Assembly (NCBI GenBank): GCA_032207245.1
Contig: CM063509.1
Location: forward strand, 106,214,021 to 106,278,020
Reading direction: 5' to 3'
Length of the DNA: 64,000 nt
From: Pardosa pseudoannulata
Lineage: Eukaryota; Arthropoda; Arachnida; Araneae; Lycosidae
Shown: positions 45,601-57,422 of the stretch, in pieces
Position numbering within the stretch: position 1 is the stretch's first letter
How the letters are laid out: each line of letters starts with the position of its first letter
The notes under the pieces: generated by a model
What the model was told of the DNA's origin: nothing
What the model saw: the letters and a program-made list of their open reading frames with translations, nothing else
Database searches by the model: none
Translations under genes and position numbers: made by a program

Positions 45601-46909
45601 AAAGATTTAACGCAATATATTTGTAAAATAATCAAAGGTTTGGAATAGCTTTATATATATATGAGTTCTATTCTTTACAGGGTTGAAGTACTGAATGAGA
45701 CATATTGATTATAAAATCGAACGTGCTCCATTTTTAAGTGACACGCTTGCACAGAGAAAGCTCACCAATGGGTATTCTAGTAAATATGAAAACGAGAATT
45801 TTTATTATTGGACCAAGTAAAGAAGTTTAAAATATTTTTTAAATTTACCGATTCACTACCAACCAGTGGTTAAACCCCGTCTAACCCCTAATACTAACAA
45901 AAGTCGAAATTTTAAAGAACACACTAAACCAATTTTTATTATCGGATATTGGGTAATATCATTTTGAGGTCGAGATATATCACAGGCGATTTCCTCATCA
46001 AAATGATATCAAAGCCCTTACTCTGAACATTGCGGTTCGGTTCGAACCTTCGTTGTGACGTCACTTTGACTTCAGCATGCGGACATTCTGAATTTAAAAA
46101 AAAAAAAAAAAAAAGAGCTGACGTCAAAATGACGTCACAACGAACGTCCGAATCGACTCGCAACTTTCAGAGTAAGCCTCCAGAAGTCATCATGTCGCCA
46201 GAAGCAAGCATTTATGGTACTAAATTCCAATCTCTAGCGACTTTTGACGTCATTATGACGAAGTCACCTTGACATTTCTCGATCTAAGTAACACGCTTTA
46301 TTGGATTAATACATTTTTGGAGGTAGGATCACCAGGATTAATTACCAACTAGAGATGTGGGATATTATTTTAGTAGTACAACTGCGTAACATGTTATCAA
46401 ACAAAGATTTAATACAATTATGTAATCTTTATATTAAAAGAAATTTGTAGATTTATTGTTTCAGTTTATTGGTCAAGGGGGGCACATTGAACCTCCTCTG
46501 GTGTCTCCACTGATGAACAGTAATAATCTATTTCTCTTACTGGTATTTGGTTTGTTAAAAGTAAATAGAAATTAAGCAATTCAATTCTCCTCAATCGATG
46601 CTTTCAGTGCTTTTTCAACTAATCTCTATACTTTGAAATTTCATAGCTAAAGTTTTAATTTTTTTTTTCTGTTGTGATCTACGACCAAATACTTACCATT
46701 TCGAAAGATCTGTCAACACCCAGCAACAAGTCAAACCTTCCGAGTGCAGGTGCGATAATTTTTGTCGTAACGTCGCCAGTACCGCATCCGATGTCCAGTA
46801 TTACATCCGAATCATCGGTGTCTAATTTTTTCTTGTAGACTCCCAGGACCTGGCTGGCGTCTCTCATCTGAAACGGGTTCGACCTCGCATACAGTTCTGG
46901 ATTGATCAT
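36998..46909 (-). CDS. Juvenile hormone acid O-methyltransferase-like protein, four coding exons
   Basis: A class I SAM-dependent methyltransferase of the JHAMT type, which methylates the carboxyl group of farnesoic or juvenile hormone acids in arthropods. The substrate here is unknown, since arachnid family members are multiplied and uncharacterised. Exons: 46697-46909 (71 codons), 43646-43927 (94), 39947-40094 (49 plus 1 nt) and 36998-37176. They join in phases 0, 0 and 1 to 273 residues with a TGA stop, the family length. Motif I is VILDIGCGTGDV at residues 36-47, with the acidic D66 in GVDRS. FYCLHWVKDLQKAL at 111-124 and RPGGQCLLVF at 132-141 follow. Gln14 and Trp116 fall near positions I recall as substrate-contacting in insect enzymes. 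All donors begin GT and acceptors end AG. An AG acceptor at 46917-46918 implies a non-coding upstream exon. An in-frame ATG at 46945 lies beyond it and is less likely. The introns hold SINEs, a TTAA MITE and foldbacks. Confidence 0.85.
38237..38562. mobile_element. TTAA-flanked MITE (piggyBac-like) in JHAMT-like intron 3
   Basis: TTAA occurs at both borders (38233-38236, 38563-38566). Including these, the ends pair as TTAACYYYTTAAGMGGT in inverted orientation. It is non-coding. The TTAA target is a piggyBac feature. Confidence 0.6.
39529..39598. repeat. (CA)n-(TA)n compound microsatellite
   Basis: About 13 CA units pass into about 22 AT units. Shorter TA-rich tracts lie at 39097-39177. Confidence 0.95.
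40294..40448 (-). mobile_element. tRNA-derived SINE, family A (copy 4)
   Basis: Reverse complement shows the B box GGGTTTGAATCCC, GGCATGGATGTTCC and the body. The A-box end is shortened at ATGGGTAGGGCGC. It lies in intron 2 of the JHAMT-like gene. Confidence 0.8.
40628..40793 (+). mobile_element. tRNA-derived SINE, family A (copy 5)
   Basis: GGGTTCGAATCTCG B box, GTAGCCGTTCG and AGACCGTAG words, and an AAATCAAACCAAACC tail. It is in opposite orientation to copy 4, 180 bp away, giving an inverted SINE pair within one intron. Confidence 0.85.
40840..41460. repeat. Repeats with TATATAACGAA termini
   Basis: GCTCTATATAAYGA or close forms occur at about 40896, 41139 and 41388, and CGAAGTAAAGAAAG and ACGAAGTAAAAAGAG at 40957 and 41334. 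This fits decayed pogo-type or other Tc1-superfamily ends. Boundaries were not resolved. Confidence 0.4.
42400..42720. repeat. Dispersed repeat family D (copy 1)
   Basis: It shares with 45790-46400 the ordered words TTTTTATTATT, AAAACCY, CTAATATTAA-like and TTTGGATTAATACRTTWTTGG, then GAAGTAGGAT and GGCATATTGTATTAG. The second copy contains the large foldback. Confidence 0.5.
45434..45534. repeat. Foldback repeat 1, CGTCA hairpin
   Basis: Two arms of about 48 bp meet near 45482: GCTACCATATTGCGATCGAA with ATATGTCACAGGCGACTTC on the left, and their complement with mismatches on the right. The hairpin centre is TGCGTCATTGTGACGCA. It shares the TATGTCACAGGCGA word with foldback 2. Confidence 0.8.
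45966..46287. repeat. Foldback repeat 2 with four TGACGTCA palindromes
   Basis: Outer arms (45968-46013 with 46241-46285) share GGTCGAGATATATCACAGGC and its complement. Inner arms (46017-46075 with 46116-46176) share CTTACTCTGAA and TTCGTTGTGACGTCA. Perfect CRE/ATF-type octamers lie at 46056, 46119, 46130 and 46245. An A18 run separates the inner arms. The repeat is in intron 1 of the JHAMT-like gene, about 400 bp after its first coding exon. Confidence 0.8.
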
Positions 46910-47225
46910 GACTTTCCTAGGAGTAAATAATAATAAGTCTTTCATTAAGCTTCACCAACAGATAGGACAAAACAAAGGTTTTTTTTTCTTGCTAGACCCA
47001 TTCGCTAATACAATATAGTGGTTTTATTCTATAATTTACTGTAGTACATTAATAGTTAATTTAAAGTAGCGAAAATGCGCCAAAATTTCGAAACGTGTCA
47101 ATGAGGATCATTACTACATCTTTAACGCGAAATCTCTTCCTATATATAAACATACATGAATGAGAGTGTCCGAATTTGTGCTTGTTTTTTATACAAACTC
47201 TAACGGTTTATGATTCAAACGTGTG

Positions 47226-47395
47226 ATATCCGAATAGGTAGAGCGCTTTTTTCCTCGGTATTGAAGTTCGTAGGTTTGAATACCTCTGCTGTCATGGATG
47301 TTTGTAGCCGTTCGGAATCGTCATTAAGTTGTAGGTCCCAGTATCATTTTCCCTCTTGTAGCAAAACAGTAAGACCGTAGCGCTCCAAAGCAACC
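47226..47395 (+). mobile_element. tRNA-derived SINE, family A (copy 6)
   Basis: Shortened head (ATCCGAATAGGTAGAGCGC), a weak B box (AGGTTTGAATACC), then ATGGATGTTTGTAGCCGTTC and AGACCGTAGCGCTCC. It lies just upstream of the JHAMT-like gene. Confidence 0.8.
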
Positions 47396-47975
47396 TACCA
47401 CAGTTTATCGTAGATTTACCAAACTTAAGGTAAGCTACCTCTGATACTCCAAAAAGACATTGTCATCATTAAAGTTTCTTCCACCCAACATATCACGTGA
47501 TATGATAATATATACTATTAAAATTTATTTTTACGTTTTTTCGAAAATTACTAGAAGTTTAATTATGAAAATTTAATAACTACGCTTTAAAAAGAAAAAA
47601 AATTAATTGCTAGATCTTTTTTCCATGTGTCTGATTGCATTAACAGTGTTTGGACTAAACGTTCCTTTGCATATTTAAAACTTTTTTAATGTGTTTCGTA
47701 TATTAATTTTTATTATATATTTTTTTTTCAAATTTTGATATTCAAATTTCGATTTCTTTCTGACATTTTTTTTGGTTAAAAGTTACAGTAGTTTGTTATT
47801 GGTATGAAATTTGGTAGCTCTTACTTTAAAATTTCATACGTACGAAATTAAAAATTTTATTGTACATTCACAAGCATTTACAATTTAATTCAGCGGACCT
47901 TCACGTGACTCTCACAGCTTAGGAGAAATGTTGGACACGTGTCACGTAACTTCAATTCGTATTGTATGCCGGATT

Positions 47976-48149
47976 TTGGTTTAGTTTTTTGGAGCGCTAT
48001 AGTCTACTGTCATGAGGGCTAATGTGACCAGGCCTTACTACTTAAAGCTGATTCTGAACGGCTACGTATATCTATGCCAGCAGCGAGAGTCGAACCCGAA
48101 AGCTCCGGTACCGAACAGCAGCGCTTTGCCATTCGTCCATCGTTCGGCT
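47976..48149 (-). mobile_element. tRNA-derived SINE, family A (copy 7)
   Basis: In reverse complement: GCCGAACGATGGACGAATGG head, TCGGGTTCGACTCTCG B box region and GAGCGCTATAGTCTAC in plus orientation at the tail. Confidence 0.85.
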
Positions 48150-48788
48150 TTTATGGCAGAGAGTCAATCATTATTAGAGATAGTCCGAACGACGCGGGCT
48201 AGGCAGCTAATTATTTTAATAATTATTGCCATTACCTGAGTTGACATTGATGGCTTTTGTTTGGGACAATTTTAGATCATATTTTAAATATATGTATAAA
48301 ACAAGGTGTGAATTTTCCGATCGCCAGCTTACCATTGGCGACCAAATATTTTATGCTGGCGAGTATGTTCCGTCTTTAAAAGACGGAATTTGAAACAAAC
48401 ATTTTAAAAATGTTGTGCTTCAAATAAACAAACTATATCAAAATTTCCATGTATGAAGCTACCCTAATACTGTATATCACTACAGCTGCGAATGACAAGT
48501 TAGTGTGGCATTTCAGTGCTGAAAGGAAGTGCTACACAAACATGAAGTACGTAAACTTTTTCATCCATGCTCTTTTAGTGGTATGCGACAATTTTTGGAG
48601 CCATTGAAACTTTACGGCAACCTTATTTTGAGTGAATATTACTTTTTTGCAGTAATTGTTCCGATTTTTTAAATTTTTACATTCTTTTACGGTTTTGGTC
48701 ACCATAAAGTTCTTTATACTACATCTTTTAACATTTTGAACATTGTTCATATTTTTCATGAATGTAAAATAATGAAATATAATTTGTG

Positions 48789-48829
<41 letters not shown>

Positions 48830-48832
48830 ATG
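48789..48832. repeat. (TA)n-(TG)n microsatellite
   Basis: TA units pass into TG units. Confidence 0.95.
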
Positions 48833-48879
48833 TATATAAACCAGCGAAAATTAATCAGTCGGTCATATAGAATTAGCCT

Positions 48880-49440
48880 TAGTTATTTTTACTTGCCCAG
48901 GCTTGTTGAGCAAGGAGAAACCTAAGCATCTAGCTTAATGACGAGGTTGCAGTCGGGCCATTTTATGAAAAGAAGCAAGCGGCAGTCCAACGTGGAACTT
49001 AAATTTTTATTTCGGAGTTACGAAAATGACATGTTTCTCAGTCAAAGGCAGAGAACGGAATGATACATATCCTTCTCTGGAGAGATCAGAATAATGAATG
49101 ATTACAAAAACGCTTTGCTATTGAAAAAAATTCGGCTCCATAGCGAGACACAGGAAGAAATCTTCCCAAGAAAGAGGAGCTTAGTCAGCGTTATTAGAAA
49201 TCTGGCAGGAACTTAGATGATTGTAGGAGTGAGCTATTTTATTGAGACAGCTGGAAAACGTAGCTAATGGGCAGAAAATTTTGCATTTATCTCATCGAAA
49301 GTTTTGGTAATGGTTTGGGAAAATTCAAGTTGCTGACACTCCATTTAATAAGATATTTTGTGGCTGAGAAAATAAATTTTAAAAAATTGAGAAGGGGAAA
49401 ATGAATATTTTTAGGATATATTTTAAGTATAATAATTTTG
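48880..49440 (+). repeat. Repeat family E, copy in plus orientation
   Basis: Begins TTTTTACTTGCCCAGGC and includes CCTAAGCATCTAGCTTA, GGAGCTTAGTCAGCGTTATT and ATATTTTGTGGCTGAGAAAA. A diverged copy lies inverted at 51840-52310 and a partial one in the same orientation at 37490-37860. No ORF is recognised. It may be an LTR or a large non-autonomous element. Confidence 0.6.
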
Positions 49441-49456
49441 ATATATTACACACGCA

Positions 49457-49458
<2 letters not shown>

Positions 49459-49498
<40 letters not shown>

Positions 49499-49714
49499 GG
49501 AAAAGTAAACTAGATCGGGAAACTAATGTAAGCATTTTGTTTTAAACCCCTAAGACACCCCGAGAAAATTCTCAGGGGTTTTCAAATCTTAAATCAAGGG
49601 CTAAAATTCCCTCGTCCTTTTGCTTTCCCCTTTTTCACCCCTAACCTAAATTGACTATTGGGGCTACAGTTTACGCCCTCAGAGGAGGGGTCTGACCAAT
49701 CGGGAAGTCCATCT

Positions 49715-49756
<42 letters not shown>

Positions 49757-49757
49757 G
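49459..49757 (+). repeat. Repeat family F, copy 1, between microsatellites
   Basis: After a TA tract (to 49495) come AAGTAAACTAGATCGGGAAA, TTCTCAGGGGTTTT, CGTCCTTTTGCTTTCCCC and GTTTACGCCCTCAGAG, then a CA tract (49719-49750). The same succession is at 51040-51330. The two copies are about 85 to 90 percent alike by eye. Confidence 0.7.
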
Positions 49758-50541
49758 TACATACAGATTGAATTTTTTTTCTTTTAAAATCATCCGAATC
49801 ATTGCCTCTTACTTAAATATTTTCTTTTCCCCTTTTCTTTGACTTTATTTCTTCCTTTAAAACTATTATTCATCTTATTTATGCTGTGCTGTTATGTTTG
49901 TTGAACGATCTATTTTCTCTACTTCCTAGACATTTCAAAATCATATATTCTAATTTTAACGGCCCACCCGACGAGTTGCTAGATTTGTAACCTTTTACGA
50001 CTTTAGTAACATATATATACTCATACACATGGCGTGAATCTGAAGTGGTCTTCACGGGTGTCCAATTATGTGTTAAAAGTCTGCGACGCTCTGTAATTGT
50101 CACCCTTTATTTTTTTATTTTCATATTTCGAGAATTTCGAAACCTCTGATAAATATAACTCCTTATCTTTGTTGCCGTGAAAGGTTATACGTTATTTTGG
50201 TTTAAAAATGGCAACGTTATCTTCTCAAGAGTACGGAATCGGGGAGTCAGTGGTATTTATCTTTGAGTTATCCAAATTTGCAAGATTAGTGAAATTTAGT
50301 ATATTTTATATGTTGATGTTCTGTACGCTTTTTAATCTTGATGTAAACTCCTCGTAATGTCTGGATTTCTCTTGCACTTTATGCTACAAAACTTTTATTG
50401 GGCTGTTAGATCGGGATTATAAATTTGCTGACTTTTTTTTTTCTTTTATTTTACTAATCTATAGTCGAGTTTCTTAAACTGTCGCAGGACCTGCAAAGGG
50501 ATCTTCATAAATTTTAGCAACTTTAATATTTCTTTAACTTG

Positions 50542-50547
<6 letters not shown>

Positions 50548-50604
<57 letters not shown>
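50548..50604. repeat. (TA)n microsatellite
   Basis: Pure TA tract. The next 430 bp include a segment in which GATTTCTCTCTCT and GGCGAAATGAACTCGCC occur, possibly related to family E inverted. Confidence 0.9.
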
Positions 50605-50607
<3 letters not shown>

Positions 50608-51036
50608 ATATAAAAATTTAAAAACTTTAATCTTAGAATCAAAATTATTAACTCCTATATTAAAAAACCACCAAGTCCGCGATTTCTCTCTCTTTCTAGT
50701 AGTCTCTTGGAGTTAAACTCTTTGTAAAAGATAAAATCTCCTATCTCTTGGCGAAATGAACTCGCCAACCTACTTTCCCTGAACTAAGATTTCTAAAATT
50801 CTCATAACAACATTCTTAAAGCCACACCTAGAATTACTTCCTGAAGCTGGTGGCGCCCCTAAGGTTATAAGAGGCCGCATGACTAATTTTCTTGAGAGTT
50901 GAATGTTGGAGTTGACCAAATAAAGCTATTGCTAATTTTCCTTTAAAAAATCTTATCATCCTCTCGACCACCACAACATCAATTCGGTCCCGACTTCTGA
51001 GGTCCATGGCTGAGGCATAGCTTGTCCACCGCCATG

Positions 51037-51040
<4 letters not shown>

Positions 51041-51113
<73 letters not shown>

Positions 51114-51330
51114 TAAGAAAAAGTAAACTAGATCGGGAAACTAAATGTAGGCATTTTGTATAAAACCACTAAGATACTCCGCGAAAATTCTCAGGGGTTT
51201 TGAAATCTCAAATCAAAGGCAAAAATTCCCGCGTCCTTTTGCTTTCCCCTTTTTAACTCCTAACTTAAATTGATCACTGGGGCTACGGTTTACGCCCTCA
51301 GAGAAGGGTTCTAACAAGTTATAATTCTAC
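51041..51330 (+). repeat. Repeat family F, copy 2, with leading (AT)n
   Basis: A 70-bp AT tract followed by the family F body (see 49459). Downstream, GTCTTATTACACCCCCC at 51608 corresponds to the end of copy 1 near 49712, so copy 2 contains about 270 extra bp, or copy 1 lost them. Confidence 0.7.
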
Positions 51331-51622
51331 ATTGACCTAGCGGACAATTTAGGAAATTTCCAAACAAAAAGGAGATGCACACTGTCGGAGGCACATTTTC
51401 CTAGAGATTTTTCCACAGATTTTGACTAAGATGTTGACCTAGGTGTTAAGATCTTTTTACTTATAACTTTATACTAGCTGACCCCTCAGTTTGTCCTGTC
51501 CCTATAATGAAGTGGGAACCGTCCTTTAACGTTCTGTTAAAAATAGTCTTTAACTAAAACGGTGTCATTTTTATGGGCAATGACTGCAACCACTCATCGT
51601 GAAGTGCGTCTTATTACACCCC

Positions 51623-51798
<176 letters not shown>

Positions 51799-51839
51799 TT
51801 ATAATATGTATCAAAATTATTAAACTATCTCTTTAAAAA

Positions 51840-52310
51840 CCATCTCTCTCCCATTATAACTCCTTAAAACTTTTTTCTCAGCCACAAAATGTCTTAATTA
51901 AATTAATGTCCTCGATGTAAAATTCTTTCATTCCATTTCCCTAAACTTTCTCTGCAAAAGATGTAAATTTTTTGCCCAATCACCGCATTTTCTCTCTGTC
52001 GCTTGCAAATGGCTCAGTTTTTTCCATTTCATCGTACCTCTTTCTTATTAATAACGCCAACCAAGCTACTTTCTTTGGGAAATATTTCGTTTCCGTCTCG
52101 CTCTGGTGTATACCCTTGCTCCAGCACGTGTTTCGATGTATTTTTCTCTTGTCTGCCGTTGACTGCTGAAGTTGTCTTTTTAGCAGCTCTTCAATAAAGA
52201 TTTAAGTTCTCAGAATTTCGTGTTCTCTTTCAATAGAGCCACGACTGCTTTATTCATTATAAGCTAATCGCTTAGGCTTCCCTTTGCCCTGTAGCCCGAG
52301 CAAGTAAAAA
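51840..52310 (-). repeat. Repeat family E, inverted copy
   Basis: Its reverse complement follows 48880-49440 in order: TTTTTACTTGCTCGGGC, CCTAAGCGATTAGCTTA, TTGGCGTTATTAATAAG and GACATTTTGTGGCTGAGAAA. The pair forms a wide inverted repeat around 2.4 kb of microsatellites and family F. Confidence 0.6.
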
Positions 52311-52618
52311 GAATAGGGACTATAATTCGATATGACCGGATTTAACTTCTCAATTTCCTAGTTTTAATTTATTCATCAATTCCAATCAATCTTAGTATTT
52401 ACTTGGTAGATCCTCAGCATCAAATAGAATTATAAGATATTGTGTGATATATTCATTGCATCTAGTGGAGCATCGGGACAACTCTTACAACTTTTGAATA
52501 AAGAAATGTACCCTCTGTTACGATATTTTGAACTTCATATTACTTCTTTGTTTAGAAGTGTGTACATAAGCATGGATGCATTTTACGACCTGAAATATAT
52601 CAGACCAAATTATTTATT

Positions 52619-53535
52619 CAGTGGGTTCCGCTTAATGTGATCAGTTTGGGACACCGTGATTTTGATAACAGTAACCGATTGATAACAATAAACGATATAC
52701 AAAATTAGATAAATTTACCCCTCCATTTATTTCACACGTACTACATTTCAAAATAAAATGAAAAAACTCACCTTATATTTATGTACTGTATATTACCCTT
52801 TAAAACATAAAAATTATATACATAAATAAAAGTAATTGATCAATTGTTGACTGTCTACAATTCTTACCAAGAAGCTCATTGATAAATCCTTCGTAATCAT
52901 AACGTTTATAAAAGTCATCGGAGCGGTGTTGTACTCCACGTTTCAACATTTTAGTGCAATTCTGAAGCTGAGAAATGTTTAAATGCGCTGCAGCATTGCG
53001 CTGACTTATATTTGGTAATCTGTCATAACGATTTAAAATTTCGATATTTAGTTTTAATGTTAAATCATTTCGCTTTCTGGCTTCCATATCGACAAGCTTC
53101 ACGTAAGCAAGCAAGGCATAAAATGTGAATACGCTCCTTCTCAGTTCCGAATAGAATTTGTTGCCTTCTGTTTATCTGACAACTATTGACCACCAGCAGG
53201 GTGTGCATATTTCTGAAAAATTCCAGGAATGGGTAATGCCCTACTCCTTTGTTTTTTCTCCTTTTCCGGAGGTGGAAGAGAGAGAATTCTCGGAAATTAA
53301 AACAAGAACGAAGTAAAAGAAAAGAATTGGTTTCTTCTGAATAAATACATCGTGAATATTCCTTTGCAAGTTAAAATGAGAACCTCATTTTGAAAACTGA
53401 TAACATTAACCGATGCAACGATCACATAAAGCGATAATTCGAAGATACAAATGAATAGAGAAAATCGAGACCAAGTGATTTAGATAACAATAAACGATTG
53501 ATGGTATTAACCGCGACATTAAGCGGCGTCCACTG
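52619..53535 (-). mobile_element. Tigger/pogo-like deletion derivative
   Basis: Terminal inverted repeats CAGTGGRYKCCGCTTAATGT at both ends, with inner words GATAACARTAAMCGATTG repeated near both ends. The right flank begins TA and the left ends TT, so the TA duplication is half lost. The 917-bp length leaves only the start of the transposase. Confidence 0.8.
52853..53087 (-). pseudogene. Tigger transposase N-terminal relic (CENP-B type HTH)
   Basis: From the ATG at 53087 it reads MEARKRNDLTLKLNIEILNR and then NISQRNAAAHLNISQLQ, the first helix-turn-helix of Tigger/CENP-B proteins. The frame runs on to 52800 with low-quality sequence; the second HTH and DDE core are absent. Confidence 0.75.
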
Positions 53536-56500
53536 TAGTATTCTGCTTTCTCTGCTGTACAAGTACATGTGTATATGTATGTTTAAATGAATACTTTATT
53601 AAAACTTCTCTATAATTTAAGACACCAAATTACTGTTCTACCATTTAGAGAAGTTATAACCAATTCCGTCTTTCCACTTATCTTTGCTTTCAAAATGAGA
53701 ATTTACACTAACCAGGGACTGTGATGTAATCATAATTTGTTTTTAAATATTAGTCTGTATTTTGATTTTAATTTATTGTTCTGCGACTATCTCTGAATTC
53801 TTGCCTATGAAATCAATAAATATTTTAAAGTTTTTCTGAAGATTTTTAGCTTACAGCTTTTTTTTTTTAAACTTGCTAATATTTTCCAGAATTTTTATAT
53901 TTTAAATTTTAAGAGACTTCTTGGACGCATATAGCCATCGTTATAGGGAACAAATTGACCCATGAGTATTCTGAAATTCACCTTCTAGCATCAATTTCCT
54001 ATAAGGCGATTTCACGCAGTTGGGCAAATTCTCAAATTATGACAATTCTGGCTTTAGTTTCAAACGGAAGGGCAGTTTATTGTTTGTCTATTGGCTGTTG
54101 TAAACATAAAAATGAATGGGAAGGGCATTATAGTAGTTCGTGACGTTGCGACAAATTGCCTTATTTGCAGGCTGTTTTGTTAAAAAGTACTCTTGCTGGG
54201 GACAATTAATTTATATCGTTATCGTATACAAGGAATTAAATATCCTCGATCTTAAATGTTTTCATGGTTAGCAACTGTTTTTGAAGTTTTTCTCTTATCC
54301 CCCTGAAGCATATCTTAATTGATGGAATTGTTTGCCTTTCGTTCTATGGTTCATTAATCATTAATGCACAGTATCACTGTTAAACCGAAGAAATCTGTTC
54401 AACGTCTTTCCCTCATTTCTCCCTACTGATTTTTTTCTTCTCCCCCCACCTAGTTTTTATTTTATTTTTTTATTACTATGTAGATATTTGATCCCCCATT
54501 CAGATGCACATTTATGAATTCAGTCAGATTTTCTGTATGTTCTCGAATTTCGGAGGCTTCTGTAAGAGTGCAGGGACAATGGACTGACCTACATTTCCCT
54601 AAACGCTATTATGCTTTTCACACAGAAGGGAGAACGTACCTAAACGATAGCTCTAAATTTGTAGTGCATGAAAAGATTTAAATTTTCAAGAGCATTGTTT
54701 TTAAATTCACAAAATTCCACACTCGTTTTTGTGTTACATTTAACGTATATATTATATTTAATACCAAACTTATGAAATATTTTAATCAGTGGTTTTAAAA
54801 CTGGGTTAATTTGAAGAATAATTTTTCTTTTTCGGAATTCATGATGATTGAAGAAATTTTTTATTTTATCGTCTGCAGTACGTTTTTCATCATATTTCTC
54901 TTTCACAATATAAAAAAATTATTTATTTTAGATATTGAACTTCAAAGTATTAAGTTGTTTTAGATTAATGCGTTTTCTAATGAGAGAAATTATGTTTATT
55001 TGGTAAGTTACTTTGGTTATTATTCTGTGATTAATTTTTTTACCGGTGTCTATAACCATATCTAAACTTGTTTAAAAATGGAATAAATTGTAGCTTTTAA
55101 GTTTATTCATTAATTACGTTACAAAGGATATTCTTCTGAAGTTATTGCCATTTTTTTGTTGGCAGAAATAAAACAAAATAATGATTTCACAACTTTGCTC
55201 AAACTCTTGTTTCACTCGGGACTAAGTGCTGTTACACAAAGTTCATTTGATTAAATGCGTATGGCTATCCAAGAGAGATTTATACCCTAAATAGCAGACA
55301 GTTTCTTTAGAGTATACAGTCGACTTCTATGACGTCATGTAGATGTCTACGGGAGATTTTTGTTGTCGATCGGATGTTCAATAAAATATTTGTGTTGTTA
55401 TGCCAGCTATTTGCTTTAAAATCGTTTTGAATTTGAATTTCTATTTTTTAGCTTAATCAGTTGCCTTAGACTACTTCGTTTCAGCAAATGGGATGACGGA
55501 ATATACAAATTGTTAATAAATTGTTTAAATTCGTAATTGGAAAATTAACTTTTTGTTATTCAACATCAAGATCTATTTCCTTTGTGATTCATACTTAAAA
55601 TATAAAATTCAGAAATGAAAATATATATGTGGAGTATACCTCAAAAAACTTATGTTAGTATATTTCTTAATATCTTGTATATTTTTACAGCTTATCTTTT
55701 CTTATCCTGTTGCTTATCCGTGTACATTTAAAATGCATATTTTTAAGGCTTTTTAAAATATTTTATTCACTAAAATAATGAGAATAAATTAATGTTTTTA
55801 ATTCATAAACTAATCACGTTTTCAAAAACTTTAATCACTGAGGTGTTCGTTTTACACTATCGTTATAATCTCTATAGCAAATTTATTAAAAAGTTTTGAT
55901 GATATTTCTTCATTTCATATTCAATCTAGAAAATATGCAAATTATAAAAAGAGTAATTTATGAATCAATATATTTTTAACACATTGTATGCGGGACACGT
56001 ACTAGTACGCTTTCTGACGATTGATACTTGAGCGTGGTTCACCTACTAGTACGGGTTAGTGTAACAACATACTTGTAAAACAGCTTGTATAAAAAAATAA
56101 GTAAAACATTTTTTTTTTGTATCTTGGTGTTATGTTATATTTGTTTTTTACTGGTGTTATATATATGACATTTTTAACAAATGTAACTTGCCTTTATCAT
56201 ATACTAGTGAACTATGTTTGATTAGTATTAAATATATTGAAAAGTGAATTTCAATGGTCAAAACTGGTCAAAATTGATGTTGACCAGGACGGTTAAAGCC
56301 GGTTAAAACCACTGGTTTAAACACTCATGGTTAAAACCGATACAACACTGTCTTAAACCGATCGCACATGATATCGAAGAGTTATCCCTAGATATCAATT
56401 TATGAAAAGAAATTCCGATAGTGGAACGGAAAGAGAAAGAAACCGCTGATATCCTTCACTGTGTAGATATCCACTGTGCGGAAGCTGATATTGTTTGAAA

Positions 56501-56730
56501 TTATCTCGTCCAAATTATACCTTGGTATGTTATATTCAGTTAGTTAATATGTTTTTATTCTTTTTCGTATTGTAATTTTTATTCTTATCATTTTCTATAT
56601 GTATATTTGTAATGTCTATTTCTATATGTAATTTTTATTGGTATTATTTTCTATTTGTATATTTTACAAAACTAGTGTAAAAAGTTAATATGTTTCTTTA
56701 TAAAACCAGAGTTTTCAACATTATCTTTTT
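53536..56730. other. AT-rich DNA, mostly unrecognised
   Basis: No coding exon was recognised. ORFs at 53955 and 54640 lack any familiar domain. A possible TTAA-flanked segment (55976-56296) has weak ends only, and GGTTAAAACCACTGGTTTAAAC near 56310 is an imperfect palindrome. Confidence 0.4.
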
Positions 56731-56910
56731 GCCGGACGATGACCGAAAGTTAGGGCGCTGCTCTTCGGTACCGAAATTCGGGAGTACGGATGTCGCTGTT
56801 ATGATATGGATGTTCGTATCCGTTTGGAATCGGCTTTAAGCAGTAGGTCCCGGTCTCGTTTGCCTTCGTGTAGCAAAATAGTAGATTGTAGCACTCCAAA
56901 CCAAACCAAC
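56731..56910 (+). mobile_element. tRNA-derived SINE, family A (copy 8)
   Basis: Head GCCGGACGATGACCGAAAG, decayed B box (GGGAGTACGGATGTCG), then CGGCTTTAAGCAGTAGGTC and the CCAAACCAAACC tail. Confidence 0.85.
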
Positions 56911-57173
56911 CTTGTCTTTATAAAGAAAAACTGAAATGATTTGAGAAGTATACCTGGTGCATTAGTCTTCTACAATACAACATAGCTTAAAGTAGGATAC
57001 TTTTGCTAATTTTACTATTTTAACGACCACTGTAAAAGTTGGAAGATGCTTTTCAACTCAAAAACAAGTTGAGACAATTTTAAAAAGTATTTGGTTTGGT
57101 TTGGTTTAGTTTGGAGCGATGCGATTTACTGTTTTGCTCAGGAGGGGTAATGAGACCGGAGCCTACTGCTTAA

Positions 57174-57415
57174 CCCGTTGAGGACCAGCACATAAATGCT
57201 ATATGAGTCGACCGTTGTGAAAACCGTTGCCGTTTAACGCCATCTAGTAATTAAATCTAGCATTTAAAAATTCAAATAAAACGTTCCGATCTCCGATTAA
57301 GCATACGCGACGCTGATCTCTCAATATTAACCGGAGATTATCGCGTGGAGATGACGATGGACTGATAAGAGTGAAATCGCTGCGTCTCGTATACGAGACT
57401 TAGATCGCCAACGGG
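57174..57415. mobile_element. TTAA-flanked MITE (piggyBac-like) inside the SINE
   Basis: Ends CCCGTTG are inverted at 57174 and 57415, with TTAA on both sides (57170-57173, 57416-57419). The TTAA was part of the SINE. Non-coding, 242 bp. The left end resembles the TTAA element at 61745. Confidence 0.8.
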
Positions 57416-57422
57416 TTAAAGC

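Noticed and set aside
55980..56292. Another TTAA element
   Set aside because: TTAA occurs at both points, but in AT-rich DNA this is expected and the inner ends match poorly. It is kept only as a weak mention.
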